Shown in pieces: positions 34,102 to 45,859 of a stretch of DNA of 64,000 nucleotides; position 1 is the stretch's first letter; the number at the start of each line of letters is the position of its first letter. The notes beneath the pieces are model-generated. The model did no database searches and was not told the origin of the DNA. It worked only from the letters and a program-made list of their open reading frames with translations. Position numbers and translations under genes: made by a program. The stretch is from contig CANPYT010000003.1 in the NCBI GenBank assembly GCA_947588705.1, positions 1-64,000 on the forward strand, read 5' to 3'. The stretch comes from an uncultured Acetatifactor sp. (GTDB lineage Bacteria > Bacillota > Clostridia > Lachnospirales > Lachnospiraceae).

Positions 34102-36294
34102 CTAATCTATCTTTCCGTTGGAAAAAACACCCGTAGCCTGTTGCTGTTTCTGTTGCTCCTGCTCCTGACTCACGGCCCCGTCCCGTTCTTCAGCCCGGAG
34201 CGGTTCCGGTGCGTCAGCCTGCTCCGGCATCTGGGCCTGAACCGGTTCCCCGGACTGCGAAGGCGCCTCATCCCGCTCTGCCTCCCCGGCGCCGTCTTTC
34301 TTCTCCTCGGGCTCGGGAAGTCCTTTTTCCCTGCGGAAGATCTCCATAAATTCCTTGCCGGTAATGGTTTCCTTCTCGATCAGGTACTCCGCCAGCTTAT
34401 CCATCACATCCCGGTTGTCGCGGAGCAGCGAAAGTGCTTTTTCATAGCTTTCCTTCAGGATCTGAACCACTTCCGCATCGATCTCAGCCGCGGTGGTATC
34501 GCTGCATGTCAGCTCCGCCCGGCCTTCCAGGTACTGGCTTTCTATGGTGGCAAGCCCCACCAGGCCGAATTTTTTGCTCATGCCGTAGCGTGTGACCATA
34601 TTGCGGGCAATGCTTGTCGCCCTCTCGATATCGTTCGCGGCCCCCGTAGTCACCGTATCGAACACGATCTCTTCCGCCGCCCGGCCGCCTACCAGGCCGA
34701 CCAGCATATCCCTCAGTTCCGCCTCCGTATTCAGGTATTTTTCCTCCTCCGGCACCTGCATCACGTACCCAAGCGCCCCCATGGTCCTCGGCACAATAGT
34801 GATCTTCTGCACGGGCTCGGAATTTTTCTGCAGGGCGCTGATCAGCGCATGTCCCACCTCGTGGTAGGACACGATCCGGCGCTCCTCCTTGCTCATAATG
34901 CGGTCCTTCTTTTCCTTTCCTACCAGGACTACCTCCACGGCGTCGAACAGGTCTTTCTGGCTCACATACTCGCGGCCCTCCTTGACCGCATTGATGGCCG
35001 CCTCGTTGATCATATTTGCAAGATCAGAACCCACGGCGCCGCTGGTTGCCAGCGCTATGGCGTCCAGGTCCACGCTCTCATCCATCTTCACGTCCTTTGC
35101 GTGGACTTTCAATATCTCCACACGGCCCTTCAGATCCGGCTTGTCCACAATGATCCGCCTGTCAAAACGGCCCGGGCGCAAAAGCGCCTTATCCAAAATC
35201 TCAGGGCGGTTAGTGGCTCCCAGGATCAGAATACCCTTAGAGCTGTCAAAACCATCCATCTCGGACAGAAGCTGGTTCAGGGTCTGCTCCCGCTCCTCAT
35301 TCCCTCCGCCATACTTGGAGTCACGGCTTCTTCCGATGGCGTCGATCTCGTCGATAAAGATAATGCAGGGCGCGTTCTTCGTCGCTTCCCGGAACAGGTC
35401 GCGAACACGGCTGGCTCCCACGCCCACATAGAGTTCGATAAAGTCGGAACCGGTCAGAGAGAAAAACGGCACATGGGCCTCGCCGGCCACAGCTTTCGCC
35501 AGCAGCGTCTTACCCGTTCCGGGAGGCCCCACCAAAAGCGCCCCCTTGGGCAGCCGGGCGCCGATCTTGGAATATTTTCCGGGATTGTGCAGAAAATCCA
35601 CCACCTCCACCAGCGATTCCTTGGCCTCGTCCTCGCCGGCCACATCCTTAAAGGTCACGCCGGTCTCCTTCTGCACATACACCTTGGCGTTGCTCTTGCC
35701 GACGCCCATGGGTCCGCCGCTTCCGCCCATCCTCCGAAACAGGAAGCTCAAAAGTATCCACATAAGCACAACGGGCAGGATCACGCCCACTATGATATTC
35801 AAAACCAATTCGGAGCTGTCGCTCGGCGTCCTGCGGCCGTCGATGCCATGTTCCTCCAGCCGGGCCATCAGGGTATCCATATCCTCCATGAGGATCGTGG
35901 TATACTGCTCCCGGGTCTCCTGAGGATAAAACCCGAAACCAAAACCATAGCCATAACCATAGCCGGGCGCGGATTTATCGGAATCCTGATCCGCCTTCAG
36001 GGTAAACTGTATCTCCCCGCTGCTCAGCAGATTCACTTCCTCTACTTTCTCTTCCTCGATATATTCCAGGAACCTGCTGTATGAAACCTGCTCGCTCTCG
36101 CCGCTGCCGGAAAGCCACCGCATAAAGCTGATGGCGAGCACCAGGGTACCCAGCGTGACCAAAAGCACCACCAGCATACTGGGCCGCCTGGGCGGCTCGC
36201 CGCCATTCCCGCCTCCGCCGTTCCCGGAACCGTTTGCGCCTCCGCCGTTGTTGTATCCACCGCCATTTCCATATTCATTCAACTGATTTTCCAT
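34102..36294 (-). CDS. ftsH: ATP-dependent zinc metalloprotease FtsH
   Basis: 730 aa. Two membrane segments (~40-62 and ~165-188) precede the AAA domain ([29 protein letters not shown], second region of homology [11 protein letters not shown]) and the zinc site HEVGH (HEAGH in many relatives). It degrades membrane and short-lived soluble proteins. Two oddities: a glycine/asparagine-rich cytoplasmic N-terminus of ~35 residues, and a [12 protein letters not shown] run in the extracellular segment. The C-terminal ~90 residues are acidic and Gln-rich. A good sigma-A promoter lies upstream. Confidence 0.96.
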   Translation of the reverse strand: MENQLNEYGNGGGYNNGGGANGSGNGGGGNGGEPPRRPSMLVVLLVTLGTLVLAISFMRWLSGSGESEQVSYSRFLEYIEEEKVEEVNLLSSGEIQFTLKADQDSDKSAPGYGYGYGFGFGFYPQETREQYTTILMEDMDTLMARLEEHGIDGRRTPSDSSELVLNIIVGVILPVVLMWILLSFLFRRMGGSGGPMGVGKSNAKVYVQKETGVTFKDVAGEDEAKESLVEVVDFLHNPGKYSKIGARLPKGALLVGPPGTGKTLLAKAVAGEAHVPFFSLTGSDFIELYVGVGASRVRDLFREATKNAPCIIFIDEIDAIGRSRDSKYGGGNEEREQTLNQLLSEMDGFDSSKGILILGATNRPEILDKALLRPGRFDRRIIVDKPDLKGRVEILKVHAKDVKMDESVDLDAIALATSGAVGSDLANMINEAAINAVKEGREYVSQKDLFDAVEVVLVGKEKKDRIMSKEERRIVSYHEVGHALISALQKNSEPVQKITIVPRTMGALGYVMQVPEEEKYLNTEAELRDMLVGLVGGRAAEEIVFDTVTTGAANDIERATSIARNMVTRYGMSKKFGLVGLATIESQYLEGRAELTCSDTTAAEIDAEVVQILKESYEKALSLLRDNRDVMDKLAEYLIEKETITGKEFMEIFRREKGLPEPEEKKDGAGEAERDEAPSQSGEPVQAQMPEQADAPEPLRAEERDGAVSQEQEQQKQQQATGVFSNGKID

Positions 36295-36357
36295 AGTAAC
36301 TCCATTTCAGGTATTTTCGTCTTACATTCAGCATTCCCGTTTCCAGGTGAATTAAAT

Positions 36358-36624
36358 CTATTTTATTATAGAAAGAACCGATTGATAAATCAATAGAAGA
36401 ATTGTGAAAAAATGGTGTTCAAACCGAAAAAGATTTATAAAATGCCCCTATGGCGTCTATAACCATCTGTTTCTGGCCTTCCTCATAATTTTCTCCTGAA
36501 TCTGCTCCTTCCCCTGTTCCAGCCAATCCTCGGGCGCTTTCTGATCGGATACAAGATTCACGCTGATATTGGTCACATAATCGCTTCCTATGGTTTCTAT
36601 CTTCTTTCCTGCCGAAACCTCCAA
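36358..36624 (-). other. Coding-like stretch upstream of ftsH, possible remnant gene
   Basis: On the minus strand I read an open stretch SAGKKIETIGSDYVTN, then VNLVSDQKAPEDWLEQGKEQ, with no stop for at least 50 codons. It has no good ribosome site, no recognised family, and is not in the ORF track. Its 3' limit is unsure (near 36456 or 36358). It looks like the tail of a gene whose front has been lost. Confidence 0.3.
36365..36393 (-). promoter_or_regulatory. Sigma-A promoter of ftsH
   Basis: TTGATT and TATAAT with a 17-bp spacer, about 70 bases before the ftsH start. The -35 is part of a small palindrome (ATTGAT-TT-ATCAAT), which could be an operator. Confidence 0.75.
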
Positions 36625-36851
36625 GAGATGTCAGCCAGTTTAACAGCTACAAGGTGTAATTCTATCAACTTCCCCCTTTTCTGTCAAGGACTGCCGCACA
36701 ACGCGTTCCAGGTACTTCCATTTCTTTTTCGGAATCCGTATTTTTTTCATTCCAATGGGAACGGATTTGTGCTAAAATATATCAGTGATTGTTTGTGCCG
36801 GCGCAGGGCAACCAGAATACAAAAGGCCGCCGGGCCGCAGGGTGGGGAGAT

Positions 36852-38327
36852 ATGAAACCAGGATTCGACAATGAAAAATACTTAAAAATGCAGTCTGAGC
36901 GCATAAAGGAGCGCATCGGCCAGTTCGGGAACAAGCTGTACCTGGAGTTTGGAGGAAAACTTTTTGACGACTACCACGCTTCCAGGGTACTCCCCGGATT
37001 TGCGCCCGATTCAAAGCTCAGAATGCTGATGCAGCTCTCCGAATACGCGGAGATCGTCATTGTCATCAGCGCCGCGGACATTGAAAAAAACAAAGTGCGG
37101 GGCGACCTGGGCATCACCTACGACGTGGATGTGCTCCGTCTCAGAGACGAATTTCTGCAAAAGGGCCTATATATCGGCAGCGTGGTCATCACCCACTATA
37201 CCGGCCAGAACAGCGCCGACCAGTTCAAGGCAAAGCTGGAAAAAAAGAACATCCGGGTATACCTGCATTACACCATTGAGGGATACCCTGCCAACGTTCC
37301 GCTGATCGTCAGCGAGAACGGCTACGGACGAAACGATTACATAGAGACCTCCCGTCCTCTGGTCGTAGTAACCGCCCCCGGCCCGGGAAGCGGAAAGATG
37401 GCTACCTGTCTCTCTCAGCTGTATCATGACAACCTTCGCGGGATCAAAGCGGGGTATGCAAAGTTTGAGACCTTCCCCATCTGGAACATTCCGCTGAAGC
37501 ATCCGATCAATCTGGCTTACGAGGCCGCAACAGCGGACTTAAATGATGTGAACATGATCGATCCTTTCCACCTGGAGGCTTACGGCGAGACCGCGGTGAA
37601 TTACAACCGGGATATTGAGATCTTTCCCGTGCTGAACGCTATTTTTGAGGGCATTTACGGCAGCAATCCATATAAATCTCCCACAGACATGGGCGTAAAT
37701 ATGGCGGGAAACTGCATTATGGACGATGAGGTCTGCTGCCGCGCCTCCAATATGGAGATCATTCGGCGGTATTATTCAGCCCTGAACAAGGTGGTTCGGG
37801 ACGAGGCTTCCGAAAACGAGGTCTACAAGATCGAGCTCCTGATGAAACAGGCAAAGATCACTACAGATGACAGAAGTGTCACATTAGCCGCAAAGAAACG
37901 GGCGGAGGAACTCGGCGTTCCCACCGCCGCCATCGAGCTGCCGGACGGCCATATCATCACGTCCAAAACCACGGCTTTCCTTGGCGCATCCGCCGCGCTT
38001 TTGCTGAACGCCCTGAAACATCTGGCCGGCATAGACCATGACACGCGACTGATCAAGCCGGAAGCCATTGAGCCCATCCAGGACTTGAAGGTGCGCTATC
38101 TCGGCGGGAAAAACCCAAGGCTCCACACAGACGAGGCGCTGATCGCCCTGTCGCTGGCTGCCTGCTCGGATGACAATGCCGGCCGCGCCTTAGAGCAACT
38201 TCCGGCACTGAGAGGCTGCCAGGCGCACACCTCCGTCATGCTTTCGGAGGTGGATATCAAGATCTTTAAAAAGCTGGGCGTGGACCTAACCAGCGAACCG
38301 ATCCTGGCATCGAAAAAACGGTACTGA
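36852..38327 (+). CDS. DUF1846-family protein
   Basis: 491 aa from ATG at 36852 ([20 protein letters not shown]) behind GGGGAGAT; the track start is 21 codons too early. Family-typical stretches: [76 protein letters not shown]. The TAPGPGSGK part looks like a nucleotide-binding loop. The family (PF08903) is widespread in Firmicutes with known fold but no settled role. It precedes pyrG by ~100 bases on the same strand. Confidence 0.88.
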   Translation: MKPGFDNEKYLKMQSERIKERIGQFGNKLYLEFGGKLFDDYHASRVLPGFAPDSKLRMLMQLSEYAEIVIVISAADIEKNKVRGDLGITYDVDVLRLRDEFLQKGLYIGSVVITHYTGQNSADQFKAKLEKKNIRVYLHYTIEGYPANVPLIVSENGYGRNDYIETSRPLVVVTAPGPGSGKMATCLSQLYHDNLRGIKAGYAKFETFPIWNIPLKHPINLAYEAATADLNDVNMIDPFHLEAYGETAVNYNRDIEIFPVLNAIFEGIYGSNPYKSPTDMGVNMAGNCIMDDEVCCRASNMEIIRRYYSALNKVVRDEASENEVYKIELLMKQAKITTDDRSVTLAAKKRAEELGVPTAAIELPDGHIITSKTTAFLGASAALLLNALKHLAGIDHDTRLIKPEAIEPIQDLKVRYLGGKNPRLHTDEALIALSLAACSDDNAGRALEQLPALRGCQAHTSVMLSEVDIKIFKKLGVDLTSEPILASKKRY

Positions 38328-38431
38328 CCCTTAGGACTGCCCGAAGGGAACTGTTCCGCTCCCTGCCTGTGGCCGCGCGCTGCCGGATACAGGCAAATGA
38401 CAATCGAAAACAGCGCAGAAAAGAGGTACTT

Positions 38432-40047
<1,616 letters not shown>

Positions 40048-40051
<4 letters not shown>

Positions 40052-41181
40052 AAAAGACATTTTTGAAAAGAACCGCCTCTTTCTTTAAGAAAGAGACGGT
40101 CCTGTGTATCGCAGCTCTGCTGTCCTTCCTTTCCGCTTTTTTGGTGCCGCCTTCCGCGGAATATTGGAAATATATCGACTGGCGGGTATTGGCGTTGCTC
40201 TTCGGGCTGATGCTGGTGGTAAAGGGCTTTCAAAGCATCGGCCTGTTCCAGTACCTCGGGACAAAGCTTCTTTCCCGCATACATACTACCCGGCAGCTCT
40301 GCCTGCTGTTGACTGCTCTCTGCTTTTTCTCCGCCATGCTGATCACCAATGACGTGGCGCTGATCACCTTTGTGCCTTTCGCCGTGATGATCCTCTCCAT
40401 GGCCGGCGGGAAGGAACTCCTCATTCCCGTGGTGGCGCTCCAGACCATCGCCGCCAACCTGGGCAGTATGCTGACCCCCATCGGAAATCCTCAGAACTTA
40501 TATCTCTATTCGGCGTTTTCCATTCCCATGGGGCGGTTTCTGTCAGAAATGCTTCCTCTGACACTCCTGTCATTTTTGCTGCTGACGATCAGCATCTTTT
40601 TGCTGCCGGACAAAAAAATCCAGGCCAAAACCCCGGAAGTGTTTCCGGCTCCTCCCGGCTTCCGGCTGGCCTGTTACCTGCTGCTGTTCCTCGTCGCGTT
40701 AAGCTGCGTGGTGCGGCTGCTGCCCTGGCCGGCGATGCTGGCGATACTGATCGCCGCCGTGCTGATCCTGGACCGAAAGCTTTTCCGGGCGGTGGATTAC
40801 TTTCTGCTGCTGACTTTTGTATGCTTTTTCCTGTTTATCGGAAATATGGAACGGATCCCCGCCATATCCGGGCTGCTGCATGCTTTTATCCGCGGGAAGG
40901 AGCTTCTCCTCGGCATCCTGTTCAGCCAGTGCATCAGCAACGTGCCTGCCGCCATCCTGCTGTCCGGATTTACCGATGCCGCAAGGCCCCTGCTCTACGG
41001 CGTAAACATCGGCGGCCTCGGCACACTGATCGCTTCTCTGGCAAGCGTGATTTCCTTTCGGATCTACGGCGCCGACAGCGATGCCTCCAAAGGACGCTAC
41101 CTGAAAACCTTTACCCTGTACAACATCGCCTTCCTGGCGCCGCTTGCGGCAGCGGCCGCACTGCTTCTTCACCTGACCTGA
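40048..41181 (+). CDS. SLC13/ArsB-like ion transporter superfamily protein
   Basis: 377 aa, about ten membrane segments. Two family motifs: [21 protein letters not shown] and [19 protein letters not shown], the SNP-like hairpin motifs of the citrate/arsenite (IT) superfamily. It is a secondary transporter of an anion such as a dicarboxylate. It is shorter than SLC13 relatives (~450 aa). It is translationally coupled to pyrG but a functional link is not obvious. Confidence 0.75.
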
Positions 41182-41184
41182 CTG

Positions 41185-42069
41185 TCATAATTTCTTTAAA
41201 TAGTGGCCCAGCACATTTACGCCCTCATTCAGCACGATAAAAGCCTCGGGATCGTACTTGTGGATGATGGCCCGCAGCCGGTGCACCTCGTATTTCGAGA
41301 GCATGATGTATAAGATGTGGGAGCGGTCATAAGTATAAGCCCCCAGGGCGGACCACTTGGTGATGCCGCGGTTCAGCTCCTGGAACACTTCCTTTTCCAG
41401 GGCGGTGGTATCCGCTTTGGTGATGACCGTAACCTCCACATTGATGTTCTGGGTGTGTACCCTGTCCATGGCAACAGAATACACGGCGGAATAGATGATG
41501 CAATATACTACGATCTCTATGTCAAACAGCAAAAGGCACACGGCATACAGTGCTATGTTGACAAAAAGGTTGACCTTTCCCACGCTGAAATCCTGCTTCC
41601 ACCTGGCCAGCAGTACGCCTATTACATCCATTCCGCCCCCGGAAGCTCCCATCCTCAGCATGATCCCCGTTCCCGCACCGGCGATGATGCCGCCGACCAC
41701 ACACGCGGCCATTCTCTCTTCTACGATCTGAGCGGTGGGGATCAGCGACAAAAACACCGTTATGGCGGTGACCGCAACAAGAGTCTTTCCAAAAAACCTC
41801 CGCCCGATCCGTTTAAACGCCACCACAAAGATGGGGATGTTTATGGCATAATAAATTACGCCGGCAATATCGAACGTCTCAAAGTGAAGCCCGAAAAACC
41901 GGATAAAGACAGTTCGGATCACCTGGCAGATACCCATGACGCCGCCGGTGTACAGACCGGCGGGCACCACGAAAAGGTTGATGCCTGCCGCGTACAGGAA
42001 CGCCCCCAGGACGCTTCCCAGCGCCCGCTTTCCCTCCTGCTTTACACTCTCTTTATTCATTTTATTCAT
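41185..42069 (-). CDS. YitT family membrane protein (DUF161/DUF2179)
   Basis: 294 aa. Six or so membrane segments in the first 200 residues (GALYAAGINLFVVPAGLYTG-like GAFLYAAGINLFVVPAGLYTGG, then GASGGGMDVIGVLLARWKQ), then a C-terminal DUF2179 domain (ITKADTTALEKEVFQELNRG, YDPEAFIVLNEGVNVLGHY). This two-domain design is the YitT family, of unknown transport role. It overlaps trxA by 8 bp. A second start (ATG at 42060) is possible. Confidence 0.88.
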   Translation of the reverse strand: MNKMNKESVKQEGKRALGSVLGAFLYAAGINLFVVPAGLYTGGVMGICQVIRTVFIRFFGLHFETFDIAGVIYYAINIPIFVVAFKRIGRRFFGKTLVAVTAITVFLSLIPTAQIVEERMAACVVGGIIAGAGTGIMLRMGASGGGMDVIGVLLARWKQDFSVGKVNLFVNIALYAVCLLLFDIEIVVYCIIYSAVYSVAMDRVHTQNINVEVTVITKADTTALEKEVFQELNRGITKWSALGAYTYDRSHILYIMLSKYEVHRLRAIIHKYDPEAFIVLNEGVNVLGHYLKKL

Positions 42070-42388
42070 TGGCCAAAGCCTGCTCGATCTTGTTTTTAAA
42101 TTCCGCCGCGGAAGAAGCCCCCATCCAGCTGGCCGCAGCCGAACCGTTCCGGAAAACCATAAAGGTGGGGATGCTCACGATGCGATACTGTTGGGCGATC
42201 TGCATGTTCTCATCCGTGTTGAGTTTTCCAACCTTCAGTTTCCCCTCAAACTCCTCCGCCACCTTCTCCACCAGCGGAGCCATCATCTTACAGGGGCCGC
42301 ACCAGTCCGCGTAGAAATCTACCAGCACAGGCAGTTCCGACCGCAGCACCTCCTCCTCAAAGTTTTCCGTCGTGAATTTGTATTCCAT
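42062..42388 (-). CDS. trxA: Thioredoxin
   Basis: 108 aa. The redox motif WCGPCKM follows VLVDFYAD, with the cis-Pro loop RIVSIPTFMVFRNG. No signal peptide, so it is a cytoplasmic disulfide reductase. It lies between trmB and yitT in one operon. Confidence 0.94.
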   Translation of the reverse strand: MEYKFTTENFEEEVLRSELPVLVDFYADWCGPCKMMAPLVEKVAEEFEGKLKVGKLNTDENMQIAQQYRIVSIPTFMVFRNGSAAASWMGASSAAEFKNKIEQALANE

Positions 42389-42421
42389 ATTACAGTCCTT
42401 TCCGTGCCGATTGGCGGCACA

Positions 42422-43099
42422 TTATTTTACTTGCGCCCTCCGTCCGGCCATGCCGGTACGGCTGATCACATATTTACAGATCGGGTTGCCCTGCGCAGAA
42501 AATTTTTCCTCATACTCCGTCATCACGTTGCCGCGCACCAACTCCTCATCGCCGTGCAGGTCAAAAGTTATCACCTCCGCCTGCCATCCGGCGGGTTCCA
42601 GCTCCCCCACCGCAAAATCAAACAGCGCCCTGTTGTCTGTCTTGAACTCCAGTTTTCCATCTTTTTTCAGGATCACATCGTATCGGGCCAGAAATTCCCT
42701 GGAGGGAAGCCTGCGCTTGGCATGTCTGTCCTTGGGCCATGGATCCGAAAAGTTCAGGAAGATCCGATCCACCTCGCCAGGTGCGAACACAGACAAGATA
42801 TCCTCCGCATCCATGCGCAGAAATTTCAGGTTCGGGAGCTCCTCCCGCTCCATCTTCTGGATCGCCCGGAGCAGTACGCTGGAATATTTTTCAATTCCGA
42901 TATAATTGATCTCCGGGTGGGCCTTAGCCATAGTATGTATGAATTTCCCCTTTCCCATTCCGATCTCGATCTGTATGGGGGCATCGTTTCCAAAAATTTT
43001 CTTCCATTTGCCGGGGCAGTCCGGCAAAACCGCCTCCTGCACCACATAAGGGCTCCCCGCGATCACCTCTCTGGAACCCGTAATATTCCGCAGTCTCAT
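42422..43099 (-). CDS. trmB: tRNA (guanine-N7-)-methyltransferase
   Basis: 225 aa. SAM-binding IQIEIGMGKGKFIHTMAKAHPEINYIGIE, the catalytic IFLNFSDPWPKDRHAKRRL, and FKTDNRALFDF. It makes m7G46 in tRNA. First gene of trmB-trxA-yitT, with its own good promoter. Confidence 0.95.
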   Translation of the reverse strand: MRLRNITGSREVIAGSPYVVQEAVLPDCPGKWKKIFGNDAPIQIEIGMGKGKFIHTMAKAHPEINYIGIEKYSSVLLRAIQKMEREELPNLKFLRMDAEDILSVFAPGEVDRIFLNFSDPWPKDRHAKRRLPSREFLARYDVILKKDGKLEFKTDNRALFDFAVGELEPAGWQAEVITFDLHGDEELVRGNVMTEYEEKFSAQGNPICKYVISRTGMAGRRAQVK

Positions 43100-43143
43100 A
43101 AACCCTCTTTCCGTTCTCTCTGACAGGATCTGCTTTTAAACTT

Positions 43144-43171
43144 ATTATACCACAGGAAACCAAAAGGTCAA
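43144..43171 (-). promoter_or_regulatory. Promoter of trmB-trxA-yitT
   Basis: TTGACC and TATAAT with a 16-bp spacer, 45 bases before trmB. Confidence 0.7.
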
Positions 43172-43217
43172 TTTAAACACACACCAGAAAAAATGTAACG
43201 CGCTCCCTCTTTCCTCT

Positions 43218-43245
43218 TTGGTTTTTTTCAAAAATGTTGTATACT
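43218..43245 (+). promoter_or_regulatory. Promoter of the D-Ala-D-Ala carboxypeptidase gene
   Basis: TTGGTT and TATACT with a 16-bp spacer, about 30 bases before the start; divergent from the trmB promoter. Confidence 0.5.
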
Positions 43246-43274
43246 GTACCTACACGGAAACGGAGAGAGTGCCT

Positions 43275-44831
43275 ATGTATAACAGCTTTTTATCGATCTG
43301 TCAGAAAATAACAGGAAAATCCCGCCAAACGGATCCTTCCGCCCTAATAGCCCCTTACCGCAGGCGGCGGCTGTCGGCCGTGTCAGTATGCGCCGCCATC
43401 CTGCTTTCTTTTTTCCGGTGCCTTACGGTCTCGGCGGCGCCCTCTGAGATAGAGCAGCGCCTGGAGGCGCAGCGCGCCATGGAGATCCAGTCGAATCTGG
43501 TTGAAAACTGGCCTACCGGCCCTGTGGTGTCCGCCGAGTCCGCCATTCTCATGGAAGCGGAGACCGGAACCGTCCTCTATGCCAAGAACATACATCAGAA
43601 ACAATATCCCGCCAGCACCACCAAGATCCTGACCACCCTGATCGCCACGGAACAATGCCAGATGGACGAGATGGTGACTTTTTCCCATGACGCCGTCTTT
43701 GACACGCCCCGGGACAGCAGCCATATCGCCATGGACGTAGGACAGGCCATCACCATGGAACAGTGCCTGAACGCCATCCTGATCCGGTCAGCCAACGAGG
43801 TTTCCTTCGCGGTTGCGGAACATATCACGGGCACCTCCGACTGGCAGGTCTTTGCGGATATGATGAACCAGCGGGCAAAAGAACTGGGCTGCCTGAATTC
43901 CCATTTTGTCAATCCCAACGGTCTGCCCGACGAAAACCATTACACCACCGCCTACGACCTGGCCATGATCGGAAGGGCTTTTTTCGCAAATGAGATGCTG
44001 TGCCAGATCTCCCTCACAAGAAGGCTTGAGATCCCTGCCTCCGATACGCTGCCCCAGGCTAAAGTGGAGATAAATCAAATGGCGATCATTCCCGGCGGCG
44101 CATATGCCTATGAGTATTTGATCGGCTGCAAGACAGGCTACACCAATGCCGCCAGAAGCTGCCTGGTATCCGCTGCGGAGCGGGACGGCATGAAGCTGAT
44201 CTGCGTAGTGATGCACGATGAGTCTCCCTACCAATATGAGGACACCATCGCGCTCTTTGACTATGGATTCAGCAATTTTGAAAAGGTAAACGTAGCTCAG
44301 ACCGAGACGAAATATGACATAGACAATACGGGATTTTTCTATGGAGGGAACGATATTTTCGGAAGCTCCACTCCCATCCTCTCCCTGAACAGAGATGACT
44401 ATATCGTCCTGCCCAGGACGGCGTCCTTCGCAGATACGGAGTCCTCCATCTCCTATGACACCTCCAGCGAATACCAGGCTGCCGTCATCACCTACTCCTA
44501 CCACGGGGTGGACATCGGCTCGGTCCGGGTGAATTTTACCGTAAGCCAGCCCCGGACCCATATGTTTGATACCTTCGCCGGATCGGAAGAATCCGAGGAA
44601 GAAGAGAAGGATGCGCAGAGACCTGTGATCTACGTAAATATTATTCGGGTCTTGATCGGAATGGGCGTGGTCTGCGCAATTATCATTATCGCCGCGCTGA
44701 TCCGGGCTTTCCTGAAAAAATACCAGTTTTCCGGCTGGGGAAACCGCCGGGCCTGGAAAAAAGAAACCAGAGGCCGCAGAAAGAAGGCAAAAAGGGCCAA
44801 CCGATTCCGGGATTATGACTTCTGGTCCTGA
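43275..44831 (+). CDS. D-alanyl-D-alanine carboxypeptidase (PBP5/DacF type)
   Basis: 518 aa from ATG at 43275 behind GGAGAG; the track start is 19 codons too early. N-terminal membrane signal (~35-58). The penicillin-binding motifs are in order: PASTTKIL (SxxK), RSANEVS (SxN) and CKTGYTNAARSC (KTG). A C-terminal single membrane segment (~455-480) is followed by a very basic cytoplasmic tail (KKYQ..RRAWKKETRGRRKKAKR). Many family members end in an amphipathic helix instead, so this real anchor and Arg/Lys tail is notable. It trims the pentapeptide of peptidoglycan. Confidence 0.92.
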   Translation: MYNSFLSICQKITGKSRQTDPSALIAPYRRRRLSAVSVCAAILLSFFRCLTVSAAPSEIEQRLEAQRAMEIQSNLVENWPTGPVVSAESAILMEAETGTVLYAKNIHQKQYPASTTKILTTLIATEQCQMDEMVTFSHDAVFDTPRDSSHIAMDVGQAITMEQCLNAILIRSANEVSFAVAEHITGTSDWQVFADMMNQRAKELGCLNSHFVNPNGLPDENHYTTAYDLAMIGRAFFANEMLCQISLTRRLEIPASDTLPQAKVEINQMAIIPGGAYAYEYLIGCKTGYTNAARSCLVSAAERDGMKLICVVMHDESPYQYEDTIALFDYGFSNFEKVNVAQTETKYDIDNTGFFYGGNDIFGSSTPILSLNRDDYIVLPRTASFADTESSISYDTSSEYQAAVITYSYHGVDIGSVRVNFTVSQPRTHMFDTFAGSEESEEEEKDAQRPVIYVNIIRVLIGMGVVCAIIIIAALIRAFLKKYQFSGWGNRRAWKKETRGRRKKAKRANRFRDYDFWS

Positions 44832-44872
44832 TCCCTTCGCCCCGCTTCCGCCTTCCTTCCGCTTTCTATCCT

Positions 44873-45859
44873 TTACTGGTGTTTTTTGTTTTTCCTGACA
44901 TCCGCCCGATGGTGGTTTTTCCGGTGATGCAGTTCCTTTGCCTGCTCGCTTCTTGCCCGGAGGGCCGCGGCCTCCTCCGGTGTGATGAGTTTTGCCGTCT
45001 TCTCAGCAAAAAGCCTGTCCTCCTCGGACTTTCTGAACCTGAGCTTATACTTGATGTATCCATGTTTCTCGCAGTAGGCCATACAATAGTAATGCCTGTT
45101 GTTCACGGTAAACCATTTCAGCTTCTTTTTCAGGTTGCGGTGGCAGAGATAACATTTGCTGGACATGACTTCCCTGTCCGAAAACGCATCTCCCTTGTCC
45201 GAAAACTCTCTGCTGATATATTTGACATATGTGTCAAATTGAATATGGATCTCTTTTTCCCGGCTGGCCGGAGGATGAAACACATCGAACGACACTCTCT
45301 TCGTCACTTCCGGCTTTTCCTTCAGGATTTTCGACAGCAGCCTGCCCGTGTAATAGGCGTCGCTGAAAGCCCGGTGAAAGGGGATATCCTTTTCCAGCTC
45401 CGCCTGGTCTACCGCATTCTCCAACCCCCGCCTTGACTTTCCGTCCTCATAGGCCAGGCTGAAAAGCTTCTGCACATCCAAGAAGGCAATAGGGCCATCT
45501 GACAGCGGTGTCATATTATAGTAGCGCATATTCCGCTGCAGCTCCGTCAGATCCGAGCCGCCCCAGGTACAGAACAGATAGTTTTCCTGTCCGCACCAAT
45601 CCAGGAACTCCCCCATCACCTCCGGAAATGGCCTGCCTCTTTCCAGTTCCTTCATCTGCAGGTGAATAAGCCGGCTGGTGATCTGGTGCATCTCCGGATA
45701 GACGCCGGGCCGGACCAGACGGCTGAACTCGCTGATCATGACCCCATCTCCGTTCAGTTTGATGGCGCCTATCTCAATGATCTCAAAGGGGATGCCGGGA
45801 ACCTCCTCCCGGCCGTCGGTGCTTTGATTCCATTCCAAATCCAATACGATATAATTCAT
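44873..45859 (-). CDS. DEDDh-type 3'-5' exonuclease (KapD/ERI-1-like)
   Basis: 328 aa. Exonuclease motifs: VLDLEWNQ (DxE) at the start, HRAFSDAYYTGRLL (H...D) near residue 165. The C-terminal third holds a likely zinc site (CYLCHRNL..., YYCMAYCEKHGY) and a basic, His/Lys-rich end (HHRKNHHRADVRKNKKHQ) suited to nucleic acid binding. It probably trims RNA or DNA ends. It overlaps the esterase gene by 4 bp, so they are co-expressed. Confidence 0.82.
   Translation of the reverse strand: MNYIVLDLEWNQSTDGREEVPGIPFEIIEIGAIKLNGDGVMISEFSRLVRPGVYPEMHQITSRLIHLQMKELERGRPFPEVMGEFLDWCGQENYLFCTWGGSDLTELQRNMRYYNMTPLSDGPIAFLDVQKLFSLAYEDGKSRRGLENAVDQAELEKDIPFHRAFSDAYYTGRLLSKILKEKPEVTKRVSFDVFHPPASREKEIHIQFDTYVKYISREFSDKGDAFSDREVMSSKCYLCHRNLKKKLKWFTVNNRHYYCMAYCEKHGYIKYKLRFRKSEEDRLFAEKTAKLITPEEAAALRARSEQAKELHHRKNHHRADVRKNKKHQ

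Noticed and set aside
34093-36084. 663-aa plus-strand ORF opposite ftsH
   Set aside because: Fully antisense to a canonical FtsH; composition is that of reverse-frame GC-rich codons, with no family features.
41936-43123. 395-aa plus-strand ORF opposite trmB-trxA
   Set aside because: Antisense shadow with His/Arg/Pro-rich composition typical of reverse frames.
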